Below, in pieces: positions 1-10,261 of a stretch of 64,000 bases of DNA (the first letter of the stretch is position 1; each line of letters starts with the position of its first letter). The stretch spans positions 463,001 to 527,000 of the forward strand of contig NZ_CP012646.1 of assembly GCF_001281025.1 (NCBI RefSeq), written 5' to 3'. Under the pieces are notes generated by a model. It was given only the letters and a program-made list of their open reading frames with translations. It ran no database searches and was not told the DNA's origin. The DNA is from Streptococcus mitis (GTDB lineage: Bacteria > Bacillota > Bacilli > Lactobacillales > Streptococcaceae). The position numbers and the translations under genes were made by a program.

Positions 1-2
1 AG

Positions 3-2087
3 CTAGTGACTTGGTAACCAGCTAAGTGTAAAGGTTAGCTGATCAGCTTTCAAGAGGTCTTGGTGTTGAATGCTAGATACAGAGATCTTGTCCAGTCGGC
101 ATTCTTTTACAAAATTAAAATGGCTGTGGTTTTGTTTAGTATGGATATCCAACCATTTATCTTTTTTAGCTAGGTAGATACGGAGGTGATTAAAGAGAGG
201 GATTCCGAGATCATAGTTTGGTTTGCCTGGACAGGTCGGATAAAATCCGAGAGCTGACCAGATGTACCAGGCTGAGAGACTACCATTGTCTTCATCGCCA
301 GGATAGGCTTCCCAACTTGGCTGAAAAGCTTTCTGACGGAGCGTCTTGATGAGAAGGGCAGTGTAGTCAGGGTAATCGCTGTAGCGGAATAGATAAGGAA
401 TGTGGAAGCTAGGTTGGTTGGAAATGGCGAGTTGTCCAAAAGGAGCAGTAGCCATTTCGCTCATTTCGTGAATTTCGTAACCATAGCCTGTTGTCTCAAA
501 GAGGGGAGCATCTTGACAGGTTTTCAAAAGATAGTTGCTGAAGGTTTCTTTTCCACCCATAAGTTGGATTAAGTCTGGGATGTCGTGGAGAACGCCTAAA
601 GTTGCTTGGATGGCTGAACATTCGGCATAATCATGCCCCCAACCATAAGGAGAGAAGTCAGGGCGGAAGTTTCCTTGACCATCACGCGCTCGCATGTAAC
701 CTGTTTCAGCGTCAAATAGATGGCGGTAATTTTGTGATGCAACCTTGTAGGTTTCGGCGATTTCTATTTTCCCTAGTTTTTTGGCACAGCTGGCGATACA
801 AAAGTCACTATAGGCATAGTCTAGGGTGTGGCTGACGCTTTCGTGGTGGTCGGTAGAGAGGTAGCCTAGTTCTTGGTATTGGGCTAGTCCGTGACGACCA
901 TTGATGCCGAGAGGGTCGGCCTTGCTGGCTGTTTCAAGCATGGCTTGGAGGAGTTCTTCTTCTAGGTCAGGGGCCATGTCTTTGCAGACGCTATCTGCGA
1001 TAATACCGTCTAAAAGTGTACCTGGCATCATACCCCGTTCATCTGGAGCTAGCCATTTTGGAAGAAAACCAGTATCGCGGTAGTTATTGAGAAATCCTTC
1101 TAAGAAGCGGTGGTAGTGTTCCGGTATGATAAGAGCAAAGAGGGGGAAGGTGGTACGGAAGGTATCCCAGAAACCATTGTTGCTGAAGAGGACACCAGGC
1201 TTGACAGTTCCAGTAGCCAAATCTATGTGGATGGCTTGCCCTGATTCATCAACCTCATAAAAAGTCTGTGGGAAGAGGAAGAGTCTGTAAAGGCAGTGAT
1301 CAAAGAAGGTTCGGTCAGCTTCTCCTGTCTCTATAATGTCAAAACGATGGAGGAGATTTTCCCAATTCGCTTGGGCATTTGCTTTACAGCTATCAAAATC
1401 TTCTTGAGGTAGATTAAGCAGAGTCTGAGAGTGAGAGATGAAAGAAGTCGCTAGCTGAATTTCAGCATGACTATCTGCCAGGTCGATTCGCCAGTCTCCA
1501 CCTTCTTGGTTGATAGCAAGGATATCCGTATTCATTTGCAGGGCAGTGAACATAGTTAGTGGATTTTTGTTGGTTTCAGTTTTACCTTCTTGTCGCAGGG
1601 CAAGAGTTCGCTTATCTACTTGTTCTACTGTCAGTTCATCTGCTGCGTGAAGGTAGAGGGAGAGGGCTTTGCCTTGTTTTTGCTCTAAAAGAATAGAAGT
1701 ACCGTAGCAAGTCGGTGTGAGCTGGGTTTCAATCTGATAGCGCAGGGAGAAAATTTTCAGATAATGAGGTTGGAAAGAGGCCTTATCCATATCATAGGAA
1801 GACTGACGATAGAAGAGGCTGTCTCCACCTATCTGGCCTGTGACAGGTGTCAGAAGGAGCCAAGAGTAGTCCCCAATCCAAGGACTGGGCTGGTGGGTTA
1901 AACGAATCCCCTGAAAAATAGGCAGATGTGGATCAAAAAACCAAGATCCATCCTGGTCACTGGTCTGGGGCACAAAGTAATTCATACCAAAAGGCACGCC
2001 TGTGTATGGCAGGGTATTTCCCCGAGAAAAGGCATGCTTGCTGGCAGTTCCAAAGCGGGTATCGATGGTTTCAAGTAGTGGTTTCAT
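3..2087 (-). CDS. GH92 alpha-1,2-mannosidase
   Basis: A 694-residue exo-alpha-mannosidase of glycoside hydrolase family 92, a calcium-dependent family that removes terminal alpha-1,2-linked mannose from high-mannose N-glycans. Seen in the sequence: the GFWDTFRTTFPLF segment near residue 307, a central HHESVSHTLDYAYSDF block, and the C-terminal DEDNGSLSAWYIWSALGFYP block typical of the family. There is no signal peptide or LPXTG motif, so it should act in the cytoplasm on imported oligosaccharides. It is transcribed divergently from the GH125 and GH38 mannosidases. The stop codon lies at the window edge but the frame is complete. The family call is firm; the linkage specificity is taken from the characterised pneumococcal homologue (SP_2145). 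Confidence 0.93.
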   Translation of the reverse strand: MKPLLETIDTRFGTASKHAFSRGNTLPYTGVPFGMNYFVPQTSDQDGSWFFDPHLPIFQGIRLTHQPSPWIGDYSWLLLTPVTGQIGGDSLFYRQSSYDMDKASFQPHYLKIFSLRYQIETQLTPTCYGTSILLEQKQGKALSLYLHAADELTVEQVDKRTLALRQEGKTETNKNPLTMFTALQMNTDILAINQEGGDWRIDLADSHAEIQLATSFISHSQTLLNLPQEDFDSCKANAQANWENLLHRFDIIETGEADRTFFDHCLYRLFLFPQTFYEVDESGQAIHIDLATGTVKPGVLFSNNGFWDTFRTTFPLFALIIPEHYHRFLEGFLNNYRDTGFLPKWLAPDERGMMPGTLLDGIIADSVCKDMAPDLEEELLQAMLETASKADPLGINGRHGLAQYQELGYLSTDHHESVSHTLDYAYSDFCIASCAKKLGKIEIAETYKVASQNYRHLFDAETGYMRARDGQGNFRPDFSPYGWGHDYAECSAIQATLGVLHDIPDLIQLMGGKETFSNYLLKTCQDAPLFETTGYGYEIHEMSEMATAPFGQLAISNQPSFHIPYLFRYSDYPDYTALLIKTLRQKAFQPSWEAYPGDEDNGSLSAWYIWSALGFYPTCPGKPNYDLGIPLFNHLRIYLAKKDKWLDIHTKQNHSHFNFVKECRLDKISVSSIQHQDLLKADQLTFTLSWLPSH

Positions 2088-2113
2088 AGTCTTTCCTTTA
2101 GCTGTTTTTCTAC

Positions 2114-2222
2114 ATTATATCAGAAAATTATAACCTATAGAAAAGGAGTTTCAAAGATAACTATTTTGTAGAAAAATGACTATCATTTGTGTATGTATTT
2201 TCTGTCTCAAAAGCTATATACT
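2114..2222. promoter_or_regulatory. Divergent promoter region between the GH92 and GH125 genes
   Basis: The 170-bp AT-rich spacer separates two divergent mannosidase genes. On the reverse strand a TATAAT lies at 2114-2119, with a second at 2127-2132. On the forward strand TATACT lies at 2217-2222, with no good -35 element. A shared activator site would be expected here if the locus is co-regulated, but none was recognised. Confidence 0.4.
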
Positions 2223-2257
2223 GAAAATGAAACTTGTTTGAAAGAGGATACTGCACG

Positions 2258-3538
2258 ATGATTTATTCAAAAGAAATTGTTAGAGAATGGCTAGATGAAG
2301 TGGCAGAGCGGGCTAAGGACCATCCAGAGTGGGTGGATGTTTTCGAGCGTTGCTACACAGACACCTTGGACAATACGGTTGAAATCTTAGAAGACGGTTC
2401 AACTTTTGTCTTGACTGGGGATATTCCTGCAATGTGGCTTCGGGATTCGACAGCCCAACTCAGACCCTACTTGCATGTGGCCAAAAGAGATGACCTCCTG
2501 CGTCAGACCATTGCAGGTTTGGTTAAACGTCAGATGACCTTGATACTTAAGGATCCCTATGCTAACTCCTTCAACATTGAGGAAAACTGGAAGGGTCACC
2601 ATGAGACTGACCACACAGACCTTAACGGCTGGATTTGGGAACGCAAGTATGAGGTGGACTCGCTTTGCTATCCTTTGCAGTTGGCTTATCTCCTCTGGAA
2701 AGAGACTGGCGAGACTAGCCAGTTTGATGAGACTTTTGTCGCAGCGACAAAGGAAATTCTTCATCTGTGGAAGGTAGAACAAGACCACAAGAACTCTCCT
2801 TATCGTTTTGTTCGTGATACCGATCGTAAGGAAGACACCTTGGTAAATGATGGCTTTGGACCTGATTTTGCAGTGACAGGTATGACTTGGTCAGCCTTTC
2901 GTCCGAGTGATGACTGCTGTCAGTATAGTTACTTGATTCCGTCAAATATGTTTGCTGTAGTAGTCTTGGGTTATGTGCAAGAGATCTTTACAGAATTGAA
3001 TCTAGCTGATAGCGAGAGTGTTATCACAGACGCTAAGCGTCTTCAGGATGAGATCCAAGAAGGAATTGAAAACTATGCTTACACCACCAACAGTAAGGGC
3101 GAAAAGATTTATGCCTTTGAAGTGGATGGCCTAGGAAATGCCAGCATTATGGATGATCCAAACGTACCAAGTCTGCTGGCTGCACCTTATCTGGGTTACT
3201 GTTCGGTCGATGATGAAGTTTATCAAGCAACTCGTCGCACCATTCTGAGCCCTGAAAATCCATACTTCTACCAAGGAGAATACGCTAGCGGTCTCGGAAG
3301 TTCTCATACCTTCTATCGCTATATCTGGCCAATTGCCCTTTCTATCCAAGGTTTGACAACGACAGATAAAGCAGAGAAGAAATTCTTGCTGGATCAGCTG
3401 GTTGCTTGCGATGGTGGTACAGGTGTTATGCATGAAAGCTTCCACGTAGATGACCCAACTCTTTATTCTCGTGAATGGTTCTCTTGGGCCAACATGATGT
3501 TTTGTGAATTGGTCTTGGATTACTTGGATATCCGCTAA
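2258..3538 (+). CDS. GH125 exo-alpha-1,6-mannosidase
   Basis: A 426-residue GH125 family enzyme that removes alpha-1,6-linked mannose and works in series with the GH92 and GH38 enzymes on the mannose core of N-glycans. Visible motifs are GDIPAMWLRDSTAQLRPYL near residues 53-71, DFAVTGMTWSAFRPSDD in the middle, and the C-terminal MHESFHVDD and REWFSWANMMF blocks. The chosen start is the ATG after AAAGAGG, which gives the same length as the characterised pneumococcal SP_2144 protein; a longer frame begins at 2234. No export signal is present, so it is a cytoplasmic enzyme. GH38 follows 98 bp downstream on the same strand. Confidence 0.93.
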   Translation: MIYSKEIVREWLDEVAERAKDHPEWVDVFERCYTDTLDNTVEILEDGSTFVLTGDIPAMWLRDSTAQLRPYLHVAKRDDLLRQTIAGLVKRQMTLILKDPYANSFNIEENWKGHHETDHTDLNGWIWERKYEVDSLCYPLQLAYLLWKETGETSQFDETFVAATKEILHLWKVEQDHKNSPYRFVRDTDRKEDTLVNDGFGPDFAVTGMTWSAFRPSDDCCQYSYLIPSNMFAVVVLGYVQEIFTELNLADSESVITDAKRLQDEIQEGIENYAYTTNSKGEKIYAFEVDGLGNASIMDDPNVPSLLAAPYLGYCSVDDEVYQATRRTILSPENPYFYQGEYASGLGSSHTFYRYIWPIALSIQGLTTTDKAEKKFLLDQLVACDGGTGVMHESFHVDDPTLYSREWFSWANMMFCELVLDYLDIR

Positions 3539-3587
3539 GGAACACGCTTTAGCGCAACTGATTCTTGGAAAGAATCACAAATTTACA

Positions 3588-3602
3588 TTTAAAACGTTAA
3601 CA
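3588..3602 (+). promoter_or_regulatory. Candidate cre (CcpA) site upstream of the GH38 gene
   Basis: TTTAAAACGTTAACA matches the cre consensus WTGNAANCGNWNNCW at 14 of 15 positions (T in place of G at position 3). It lies in the spacer between the GH125 and GH38 genes. Catabolite control would fit a sugar-scavenging locus, but one mismatch at a core position keeps this tentative. Confidence 0.4.
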
Positions 3603-3636
3603 ATAAAAATTTAAATTTAGAATGAGGTTTTACTTC

Positions 3637-6282
3637 ATGGAAAATGTTGTCGTACATATTATCTCACATAGTCACTGGGATCGTGAGTGGTACTTGCCCT
3701 TTGAAAGCCACCGTATGCAGTTGGTGGAATTATTTGACAATCTCTTTGATCTCTTTGAAAATGACCCTGAGTTCAAGAGCTTCCATTTGGATGGTCAAAC
3801 CATTGTCCTTGATGACTACTTGCAAATTCGTCCTGAAAATCGCGACAAAGTCCAACGCTACATCGACGAGGGCAAACTTAAAATTGGTCCCTTTTATATC
3901 TTGCAGGATGATTACTTGATTTCAAGTGAAGCCAATGTCCGCAATACCTTGATTGGTCAAGCAGAATGTGCAAAATGGGGCAAATCAACTCAGGTTGGTT
4001 ACTTCCCAGATACCTTTGGAAATATGGGACAAGCGCCTCAAATTCTTCAAAAATCAGGCATTCACGTGGCAGCCTTTGGTCGTGGTGTGAAGCCGATTGG
4101 ATTTGATAACCAAGTCCTCGAAGATGAGCAGTTTACTTCCCAGTTTTCAGAAATGTACTGGCAGGGTGCGGACGGAAGTCGTGTCCTCGGTATCCTCTTT
4201 GCCAACTGGTACAGTAACGGGAATGAAATCCCAGTTGATAAAGAAGAGGCCTTGACCTTCTGGAAACAAAAATTGTCAGATGTGCGTGCCTACGCTTCGA
4301 CTAACCAATGGTTGATGATGAACGGCTGTGACCACCAGCCTGTACAGAAAAATCTGAGTGAAGCCATTCGTGTGGCAAATGAACTCTTCCCAGATGTGAC
4401 CTTTGTTCACAGTTCTTTTGATGAATATGTCCAAGCTGTGGAAAGTGCCCTACCAGAGCAGTTATCAACGGTTACAGGTGAGTTGACCAGTCAGGAAACA
4501 GACGGCTGGTATACACTTGCCAACACTTCTTCATCTCGTATTTATCTCAAACAATCCTTCCAAGAAAATAGCAACCTCCTAGAGCAAGTAGTGGAGCCAC
4601 TAACTATCATCACTGGTGGTCATAACCACAAGGACCAGTTGACCTATGCTTGGAAAACTCTTTTGCAAAATGCGCCGCATGATAGTATCTGTGGCTGTAG
4701 CGTGGACGAAGTTCACCGCGAAATGGAAACTCGTTTTGCCAAGGTTAATCAAGTCGGAAACTTTGTTAAGAGCAACCTGCTCAACGAGTGGAAGGGTAAA
4801 ATCGCTACAGCTAAAGCTCAAAGTGACTATCTCTTTACTGTCATTAATACAGGCTTGCATGATAAGGTCGATACTGTCAGCACAGTGATTGATGTTGCGA
4901 CTTGTGATTTCAAGGAATTGCATCCAACAGAAGGCTACAAGAAGATGGCTGCTCTTACCTTGCCAAGTTACCATGTGGAGGACTTGGATGGGCGTCCTGT
5001 AGAGGCTAAAATTGAAGACCTCGGAGCTAATTTTGAGTACGATTTACCAAAAGACAAGTTCCGCCAAGCTCGTATCGCCCGACAAGTGCGCGTGACCATT
5101 CCAGTTCACCTAGCGCCGCTTTCTTGGACAACCTTCCAATTGCTGGAAGGAGAACAAGAACACCGCGACGGTATTTACCAAAACGGAGTGATTGATACGC
5201 CATTTGTAACGGTTAGTGTGGATGACAATATCACAGTTTATGATAAGACAACTCACGAAGCCTATGAAGATTTTATCCGCTTCGAAGACCGTGGGGATAT
5301 CGGAAACGAGTATATCTATTTCCAACCAAAAGGAACAGAGCCAATCTTTGCAGAGCTGAAAGGCTATGAGGTCTTGGAAAACACAGCTCGCTATGCTAAG
5401 ATTTTGCTCAAACATGAATTGGCCGTGCCTGTCAGCGCGGATGAAAAGCTAGAAGAAGAGCAAAAAGGCATCATCGAGTTTATGAAGCGTGAAGCTGGAC
5501 GTTCAGAAGAATTGACAAGCATTCCTCTTGAAACAGAGCTGACTGTCTTCGTTGATAATCCACAAATCCGTTGCAAGACTCGCTTTACCAACACTGCCAA
5601 AGACCACCGTATCCGCCTCTTGGTCAAGACTCATAACACGCGTCCAAGCAATGATTCTGAAAGCATCTATGAGGTGGTGACACGACCAAACAAACCAGCT
5701 GCTTCATGGGAAAATCCTGAAAATCCTCAACACCAACAAGCCTTTGTCAGTCTGTATGACGATGAAAAAGGGGTGACTGTATCCAACAAGGGATTAAATG
5801 AATACGAAATCCTTGGAGACGACACCATTGCAGTGACTATTTTGCGTGCATCAGGTGAGCTAGGTGACTGGGGTTACTTCCCAACACCAGAAGCTCAATG
5901 CTTGCGTGAGTTTGAAGTTGAGTTTGCGCTTGAATGCCACCAAGCCCAAGAACGCTTCTCAGCTTTCCGTCGTGCTAAGGCCTTGCAGACACCATTTACC
6001 AGCCTTCAGCTTGCTAGACAGGAAGGAAGCGTGGCTGCGACTGGTAGCCTCTTGAGCCATTCTGTTCTCAGCATACCACAAATCTGTCCAACAGCCTTTA
6101 AGGTAGCTGAAAATGAAGAAGGCTATGTTCTTCGTTACTACAATATGTGTAGTGAAAATGTACGTGTACCGGAAAGTCAACATCTCTTCCTTGACCTACT
6201 TGAACGACCATACCCAGTTCATAGAGGACTCATTTCACCACAAGAGATTCGTACAGAATTCCTCAAAAAAGAAGAAATTTAA
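3637..6282 (+). CDS. GH38 alpha-mannosidase
   Basis: An 881-residue family 38 alpha-mannosidase, a zinc enzyme that hydrolyses alpha-mannosides in N-glycan catabolism. The N-terminal HSHWDREWYLPFE (residues 11-23) carries the metal-binding His and Asp. YFPDTFGNMGQAPQIL holds the probable nucleophile Asp, and QNAPHDSICGCSVDEVH is the conserved helical-domain motif. A beta-rich C-terminal half follows. The ATG at 3637 is preferred over an in-frame start 15 bases earlier because it gives the usual length, although its ribosome-binding site (GAGG, about 10 bases upstream) is modest. There is no signal peptide. It is probably co-transcribed with GH125 and precedes the ROK gene. Confidence 0.93.
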   Translation: MENVVVHIISHSHWDREWYLPFESHRMQLVELFDNLFDLFENDPEFKSFHLDGQTIVLDDYLQIRPENRDKVQRYIDEGKLKIGPFYILQDDYLISSEANVRNTLIGQAECAKWGKSTQVGYFPDTFGNMGQAPQILQKSGIHVAAFGRGVKPIGFDNQVLEDEQFTSQFSEMYWQGADGSRVLGILFANWYSNGNEIPVDKEEALTFWKQKLSDVRAYASTNQWLMMNGCDHQPVQKNLSEAIRVANELFPDVTFVHSSFDEYVQAVESALPEQLSTVTGELTSQETDGWYTLANTSSSRIYLKQSFQENSNLLEQVVEPLTIITGGHNHKDQLTYAWKTLLQNAPHDSICGCSVDEVHREMETRFAKVNQVGNFVKSNLLNEWKGKIATAKAQSDYLFTVINTGLHDKVDTVSTVIDVATCDFKELHPTEGYKKMAALTLPSYHVEDLDGRPVEAKIEDLGANFEYDLPKDKFRQARIARQVRVTIPVHLAPLSWTTFQLLEGEQEHRDGIYQNGVIDTPFVTVSVDDNITVYDKTTHEAYEDFIRFEDRGDIGNEYIYFQPKGTEPIFAELKGYEVLENTARYAKILLKHELAVPVSADEKLEEEQKGIIEFMKREAGRSEELTSIPLETELTVFVDNPQIRCKTRFTNTAKDHRIRLLVKTHNTRPSNDSESIYEVVTRPNKPAASWENPENPQHQQAFVSLYDDEKGVTVSNKGLNEYEILGDDTIAVTILRASGELGDWGYFPTPEAQCLREFEVEFALECHQAQERFSAFRRAKALQTPFTSLQLARQEGSVAATGSLLSHSVLSIPQICPTAFKVAENEEGYVLRYYNMCSENVRVPESQHLFLDLLERPYPVHRGLISPQEIRTEFLKKEEI

Positions 6283-6310
6283 TTTCAAAAAGTAAACATA
6301 AAAAGAAAGG

Positions 6311-6353
6311 AGGGGCGAAAAAGTAAGGACTAACTGCTGATTCGCCCCTTTTT
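6311..6353 (+). terminator. Terminator-like hairpin abutting the ROK start codon
   Basis: AGGGGCGAA (6311-6319) pairs perfectly with TTCGCCCCT (6341-6349), followed by a T run that ends at the first ATG of the ROK gene (6354). It looks like an intrinsic terminator or attenuator between GH38 and the ROK/GH20 genes. It leaves no room for a normal ribosome-binding site before 6354. Confidence 0.6.
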
Positions 6354-7235
6354 ATGGTAAAAACAATGACCATTGCAACGATTGATATCGGAGGGACTGG
6401 AATTAAGTTTGCCAGTCTGACTCCTGATGGGAAAATACTGGATAAGACAAGCATTCCAACGCCAGAAAGTTTGGAAGATTTACTAGCTTGGCTAGACCAG
6501 CGATTGTCAGAACAGGATTACAGCGGGATTGCTATGAGCGTTCCAGGTGCGGTCAATCAAGAAACAGGTGTGATTGATGGCTTCAGTGCTGTCCCTTATA
6601 TCCACGGCTTTTCTTGGTATGAAGCCCTTGCCCATCATCATCTGCCTGTACATCTAGAGAATGATGCCAACTGTGTTGGACTTAGTGAACTGCTAGCTCA
6701 TCCAGAGCTTGAAAATGCAGCCTGTGTCGTGATTGGGACAGGGATTGGCGGAGCCATGATTATCAATGGCAGACTTCACCGAGGTCGCCACGGCTTGGGT
6801 GGAGAATTTGGCTACATGACAACCCTTGCCCCTGCTGAAAAACTCAACAACTGGTCGCAACTAGCGTCAACTGGGAATATGGTACGATACGTGATTGAAA
6901 AGTCTGGTCAGACTGATTGGGACGGTCGCAAGATTTACCAAGAGGCCGCAGCTGGCAATGCTCTTTGCCAAGAAGCCATTGAGCGCATGAACCGCAATCT
7001 GGCGCAAGGCTTGCTCAATATTCAGTATCTGATTGATCCAGATGTCATTAGCCTGGGAGGCTCTATCAGTCAAAATCCAGATTTTATCCAAGGTGTCAAG
7101 AAGGCTGTAGATAACTTTGTCGAGACCTACGAAGAATACACGGTCGCACCTGTCATCCAAGCCTGTACCTATCATGCAGATGCTAATCTTTACGGTGCCC
7201 TTGTCAACTGGCTACAGGAGGAAAATCAATGGTAA
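6354..7235 (+). CDS. ROK family protein (probable sugar kinase)
   Basis: A 293-residue ROK-family protein. The N-terminal [13 protein letters not shown] phosphate-binding loop, the [17 protein letters not shown] sugar/ATP motif and [10 protein letters not shown] are visible. There is no N-terminal helix-turn-helix, so it is a kinase-type member rather than a NagC-like repressor. The CxCGxxGC zinc motif of many ROK kinases is absent. In this setting it could phosphorylate mannose or N-acetylhexosamine released by the neighbouring glycosidases; the substrate is inferred. The start is uncertain: ATG 6354 touches the T tract of a hairpin, ATG 6366 is the alternative, and neither has a clear ribosome-binding site. 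Its stop overlaps the GH20 start by 7 bases. Confidence 0.85.
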   Translation: MVKTMTIATIDIGGTGIKFASLTPDGKILDKTSIPTPESLEDLLAWLDQRLSEQDYSGIAMSVPGAVNQETGVIDGFSAVPYIHGFSWYEALAHHHLPVHLENDANCVGLSELLAHPELENAACVVIGTGIGGAMIINGRLHRGRHGLGGEFGYMTTLAPAEKLNNWSQLASTGNMVRYVIEKSGQTDWDGRKIYQEAAAGNALCQEAIERMNRNLAQGLLNIQYLIDPDVISLGGSISQNPDFIQGVKKAVDNFVETYEEYTVAPVIQACTYHADANLYGALVNWLQEENQW

Positions 7236-9109
7236 GATTTACAGGACTTAGTTCCAAACAAACTCAGGCAATCGACTTGCTGACAAAGCACATTTCGCTA
7301 CCAGATGTAGAGGTAGCTCTCGCCCAATCTGACCAAGCCTCTATCTCTATCAAGGGTGAGGGTGGACACTATCAATTAACTTACCGCAAACCCCACCAAC
7401 TTTATCGTGCCTTGTCCCTGTTGGCAACATCCCTAGCAGAAGGTGACAAGGTAGAGATTGAGGAGCAAGCAGCTTATGAAGATTTAGCCTATATGGCAGA
7501 CTGTTCTCGAAATGCGGTGCTGAATGTGGCTGCTGCCAAGCAGATGATTGAGGTCTTGGCTCTCATGGGCTACTCAACCTTTGAGCTTTACATGGAAGAC
7601 ACCTACCAGATTGAGGGGCAGCCTTACTTTGGCTATTTCCGTGGAGCCTACTCGGCTGAGGAGTTGCAGGAGATCGAAGCCTATGCCCAGCAGTTTGACA
7701 TGACCTTTGTGCCTTGCATCCAGACCTTGGCCCACTTGTCAGCCTTTGTTAAATGGGGTGTCAAAGAAGTGCAGGAGCTCCGTGATGTGGAGGATATCCT
7801 TCTTATCGGCGAAGAAAAGGTTTATGACCTGATTGATGGTATGTTTGCTACTCTGTCTAAACTACAAACTCGCAAGGTCAATATCGGGATGGACGAAGCC
7901 CACTTGGTTGGTTTGGGACGCTACTTGATATTGAACGGTGTTGTGGATCGTAGTCTCCTCATGTGCCAACACTTGGAGCGCGTGCTGGATATTGCTGACA
8001 AATATGGTTTCCACTGCCAGATGTGGAGCGATATGTTCTTTAAACTTATGTCAGCAGATGGCCAGTACGACCGTGATGTGGAAATTCCAGAAGAAACTCG
8101 TGTCTACCTAGACCGTCTCAAAGACCGTGTAACCTTGGTTTACTGGGACTATTATCAGGATAGCGAGGAAAAATACAACCGCAATTTCCGCAACCATCAC
8201 AAGATTAGCCATGATCTTGCCTTTGCAGGGGGAGCTTGGAAGTGGATCGGTTTCACACCCAACAACCATTTCAGCCGTCTAGTGGCTATCGAGGCCAACA
8301 AAGCCTGTCGTGCTAATGATATCAAAGAAGTCATTGTAACGGGTTGGGGGGATAATGGTGGGGAAACAGCCCAATTCTCTGTCCTACCAAGTTTGCAAAT
8401 CTGGGCAGAACTCAGCTATCGCAATGACCTAGACCGACTGTCTGCTCATTTCCAGACCAATACAGGTCTATCAGTTGAGGATTTCATGCAGATTGACCTT
8501 GCTAACCTCTTGCCAGATCTACCAGGCAACCTCAGCGGCATCAACCCCAACCGCTATGTCTTTTATCAGGATATTCTCTGTCCGATCCTTGACCAGCACA
8601 TGACACCTGAACAGGACAAACCGCACTTCGCTCAGGCTGCTGAGACGCTTGCTAACATTAAAGAAAAAGCTGGCAACTATGCCTACCTCTTTGAAACTCA
8701 GGCTCAGTTGAATGCTATTTTAAGTAGCAAAGTGGACGTGGGACGGCGTATTCGTCAGGCCTACCAAACGGATGATAAAGAAAGTCTGCAAGAAATCGCA
8801 AGACAAGAATTACCAGAACTCAGAAGCCAAATTGAAGACTTCCATGCCCTCTTTAGCCACCAATGGCTGAAAGAAAACAAGGTCTTTGGATTGGATACGG
8901 TCGATATCCGTATGGGCGGACTCTTGCAACGCATCAAACGAGCAGAAAGCCGCATCGAGGCTTATCTAGCTGGTCAGATTGACCGCATCGACGAGTTGGA
9001 AGTAGAAATTCTGCCATTTAACGATTTCTACGCAGACAAGAACTTCGCAGCCACAACAGCCAACCAGTGGCATACCATTGCGACAGCTTCAACCATTTAC
9101 ACGACCTAA
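7229..9109 (+). CDS. GH20 beta-N-acetylhexosaminidase (GH20C type)
   Basis: A 626-residue cytoplasmic beta-hexosaminidase that removes terminal GlcNAc or GalNAc from imported glycan fragments. Family 20 uses substrate-assisted catalysis with an Asp-Glu pair, seen here as NIGMDEAHL with D222-E223. An N-terminal GH20b-like domain precedes the barrel. No signal peptide or cell-wall anchor is present, unlike the surface hexosaminidase StrH. Its start overlaps the ROK stop and has the strong ribosome-binding site CAGGAGG, so the two are translationally coupled. It corresponds to pneumococcal GH20C (about SP_2141). An intrinsic terminator follows. Confidence 0.9.
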   Translation: MVRFTGLSSKQTQAIDLLTKHISLPDVEVALAQSDQASISIKGEGGHYQLTYRKPHQLYRALSLLATSLAEGDKVEIEEQAAYEDLAYMADCSRNAVLNVAAAKQMIEVLALMGYSTFELYMEDTYQIEGQPYFGYFRGAYSAEELQEIEAYAQQFDMTFVPCIQTLAHLSAFVKWGVKEVQELRDVEDILLIGEEKVYDLIDGMFATLSKLQTRKVNIGMDEAHLVGLGRYLILNGVVDRSLLMCQHLERVLDIADKYGFHCQMWSDMFFKLMSADGQYDRDVEIPEETRVYLDRLKDRVTLVYWDYYQDSEEKYNRNFRNHHKISHDLAFAGGAWKWIGFTPNNHFSRLVAIEANKACRANDIKEVIVTGWGDNGGETAQFSVLPSLQIWAELSYRNDLDRLSAHFQTNTGLSVEDFMQIDLANLLPDLPGNLSGINPNRYVFYQDILCPILDQHMTPEQDKPHFAQAAETLANIKEKAGNYAYLFETQAQLNAILSSKVDVGRRIRQAYQTDDKESLQEIARQELPELRSQIEDFHALFSHQWLKENKVFGLDTVDIRMGGLLQRIKRAESRIEAYLAGQIDRIDELEVEILPFNDFYADKNFAATTANQWHTIATASTIYTT

Positions 9110-9171
9110 AAACAAGAACACCGTGCCTTGGGCAGAGTGTTTCTCGTGAAACATCCCTTTCTTAAAAAAGT

Positions 9172-9202
9172 ACTCCACATAAAATAATTTGTGGAGTTTT
9201 TT
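9172..9202 (+). terminator. Intrinsic terminator after the GH20 gene
   Basis: ACTCCACA pairs with TGTGGAGT and is followed by a run of T. It ends the glycosidase transcription unit before the transporter operon. Confidence 0.8.
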
Positions 9203-9249
9203 CTATAATTAGTAGTTTAACCTAACCTTCAAATAGGAGTATACTAATA

Positions 9250-9264
9250 ATGTAATCGTTATCA
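9250..9264 (+). promoter_or_regulatory. cre (CcpA) site in the ngt operon leader
   Basis: ATGTAATCGTTATCA matches WTGNAANCGNWNNCW at every position. It lies 5 bases downstream of a TATACT -10 element (9240-9245) and 55 bases before ngtP1, a position where bound CcpA would block transcription. The site match is direct; control by CcpA is inferred. Confidence 0.7.
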
Positions 9265-9318
9265 AAAGTCTAAAAAGGAATTTTTAGATGGATATCAAAA
9301 TAAAAAAGGGAGGAAATT

Positions 9319-10248
9319 ATGAATAAGTTTTCAAAAACCTTGAGAGACAACTGGATCTTTCTCTTGATGGTTTTACCAGGGGCACTCTGGTTGATTCTAT
9401 TCTTCTACATTCCAGTATTTGGGAACGTGGTTGCCTTTAAAGACTACCACATGACCAGTAATGGTTTTATAGATAGTATCGTGAATAGTAAATGGGTCGG
9501 ACTCGATAATTTCAGATTCTTGTTTAGTTCAAAAGACGCCTTTATTATCACTCGAAATACTGTCCTCTACAATCTAGGCTTTATCTTTATCGGTTTGATT
9601 GTATCTGTAGGGATTGCCATCATCCTTAGTGAACTCCGTTCTAAGAGAATGGTTAAGATTTTCCAAACTTCTATGTTGTTCCCTTACTTCTTGTCTTGGG
9701 TTATCATCAGTTTCTTTACAGATGCCTTCCTAAACATTGATAAAGGGGTGTTCAACCATTTCCTAGAATCTATTGGAATGAAGGAAATCAATTTCTACGC
9801 TGATTTGGGTATCTGGCCATATCTCCTACTTTTCCTAGGTATTTGGAAAGGCTTTGGATATAGCAGTGTCATGTACTATGCAACAATCATGGGAATTGAT
9901 CCAACCTACTACGAAGCAGCAACAGTGGACGGGGCTAGCAAATGGCAACGAATTCGCAATGTAACCATTCCGCAGTTGACACCATTGGTAACTGTATTGA
10001 CCATCCTTGCAGTCGGAAATATCTTCCGTGCAGACTTTGGTCTCTTCTACCAAATCCCCCACAATGCTGGTCAGCTTTATAACGTAACCAATGTCTTGGA
10101 CGTATATGTTTATAACGGTTTGACTCAGACAGCGGATATCGGGATGGCTTCAGCAGCAGGTCTCTACCAATCAGTAGTCGGCTTGATTCTGGTTATCCTA
10201 TCAAACTTACTTGCAAGACGAGTTGATCCAAACTCAGCCTTGTTCTAG
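9319..10248 (+). CDS. ngtP1: N-glycan ABC transporter permease 1
   Basis: A 309-residue inner-membrane permease of the LplB-like carbohydrate importer group, with about six membrane segments. The EAA loop YYEAATVDGASKWQRIRNVT, which docks the ATPase, lies near residues 196-215. It is the first gene of a permease-permease-binding protein operon and starts after GGGAGG. No ATP-binding subunit is encoded nearby; in streptococci such importers commonly share the MsmK ATPase encoded elsewhere (known for the family, not shown here). The identification as the N-glycan transporter rests on operon structure and position beside N-glycan glycosidases, matching pneumococcal SP_0090-0092. Confidence 0.85.
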   Translation: MNKFSKTLRDNWIFLLMVLPGALWLILFFYIPVFGNVVAFKDYHMTSNGFIDSIVNSKWVGLDNFRFLFSSKDAFIITRNTVLYNLGFIFIGLIVSVGIAIILSELRSKRMVKIFQTSMLFPYFLSWVIISFFTDAFLNIDKGVFNHFLESIGMKEINFYADLGIWPYLLLFLGIWKGFGYSSVMYYATIMGIDPTYYEAATVDGASKWQRIRNVTIPQLTPLVTVLTILAVGNIFRADFGLFYQIPHNAGQLYNVTNVLDVYVYNGLTQTADIGMASAAGLYQSVVGLILVILSNLLARRVDPNSALF

Positions 10249-10261
10249 AAAGGAGGAGAAT

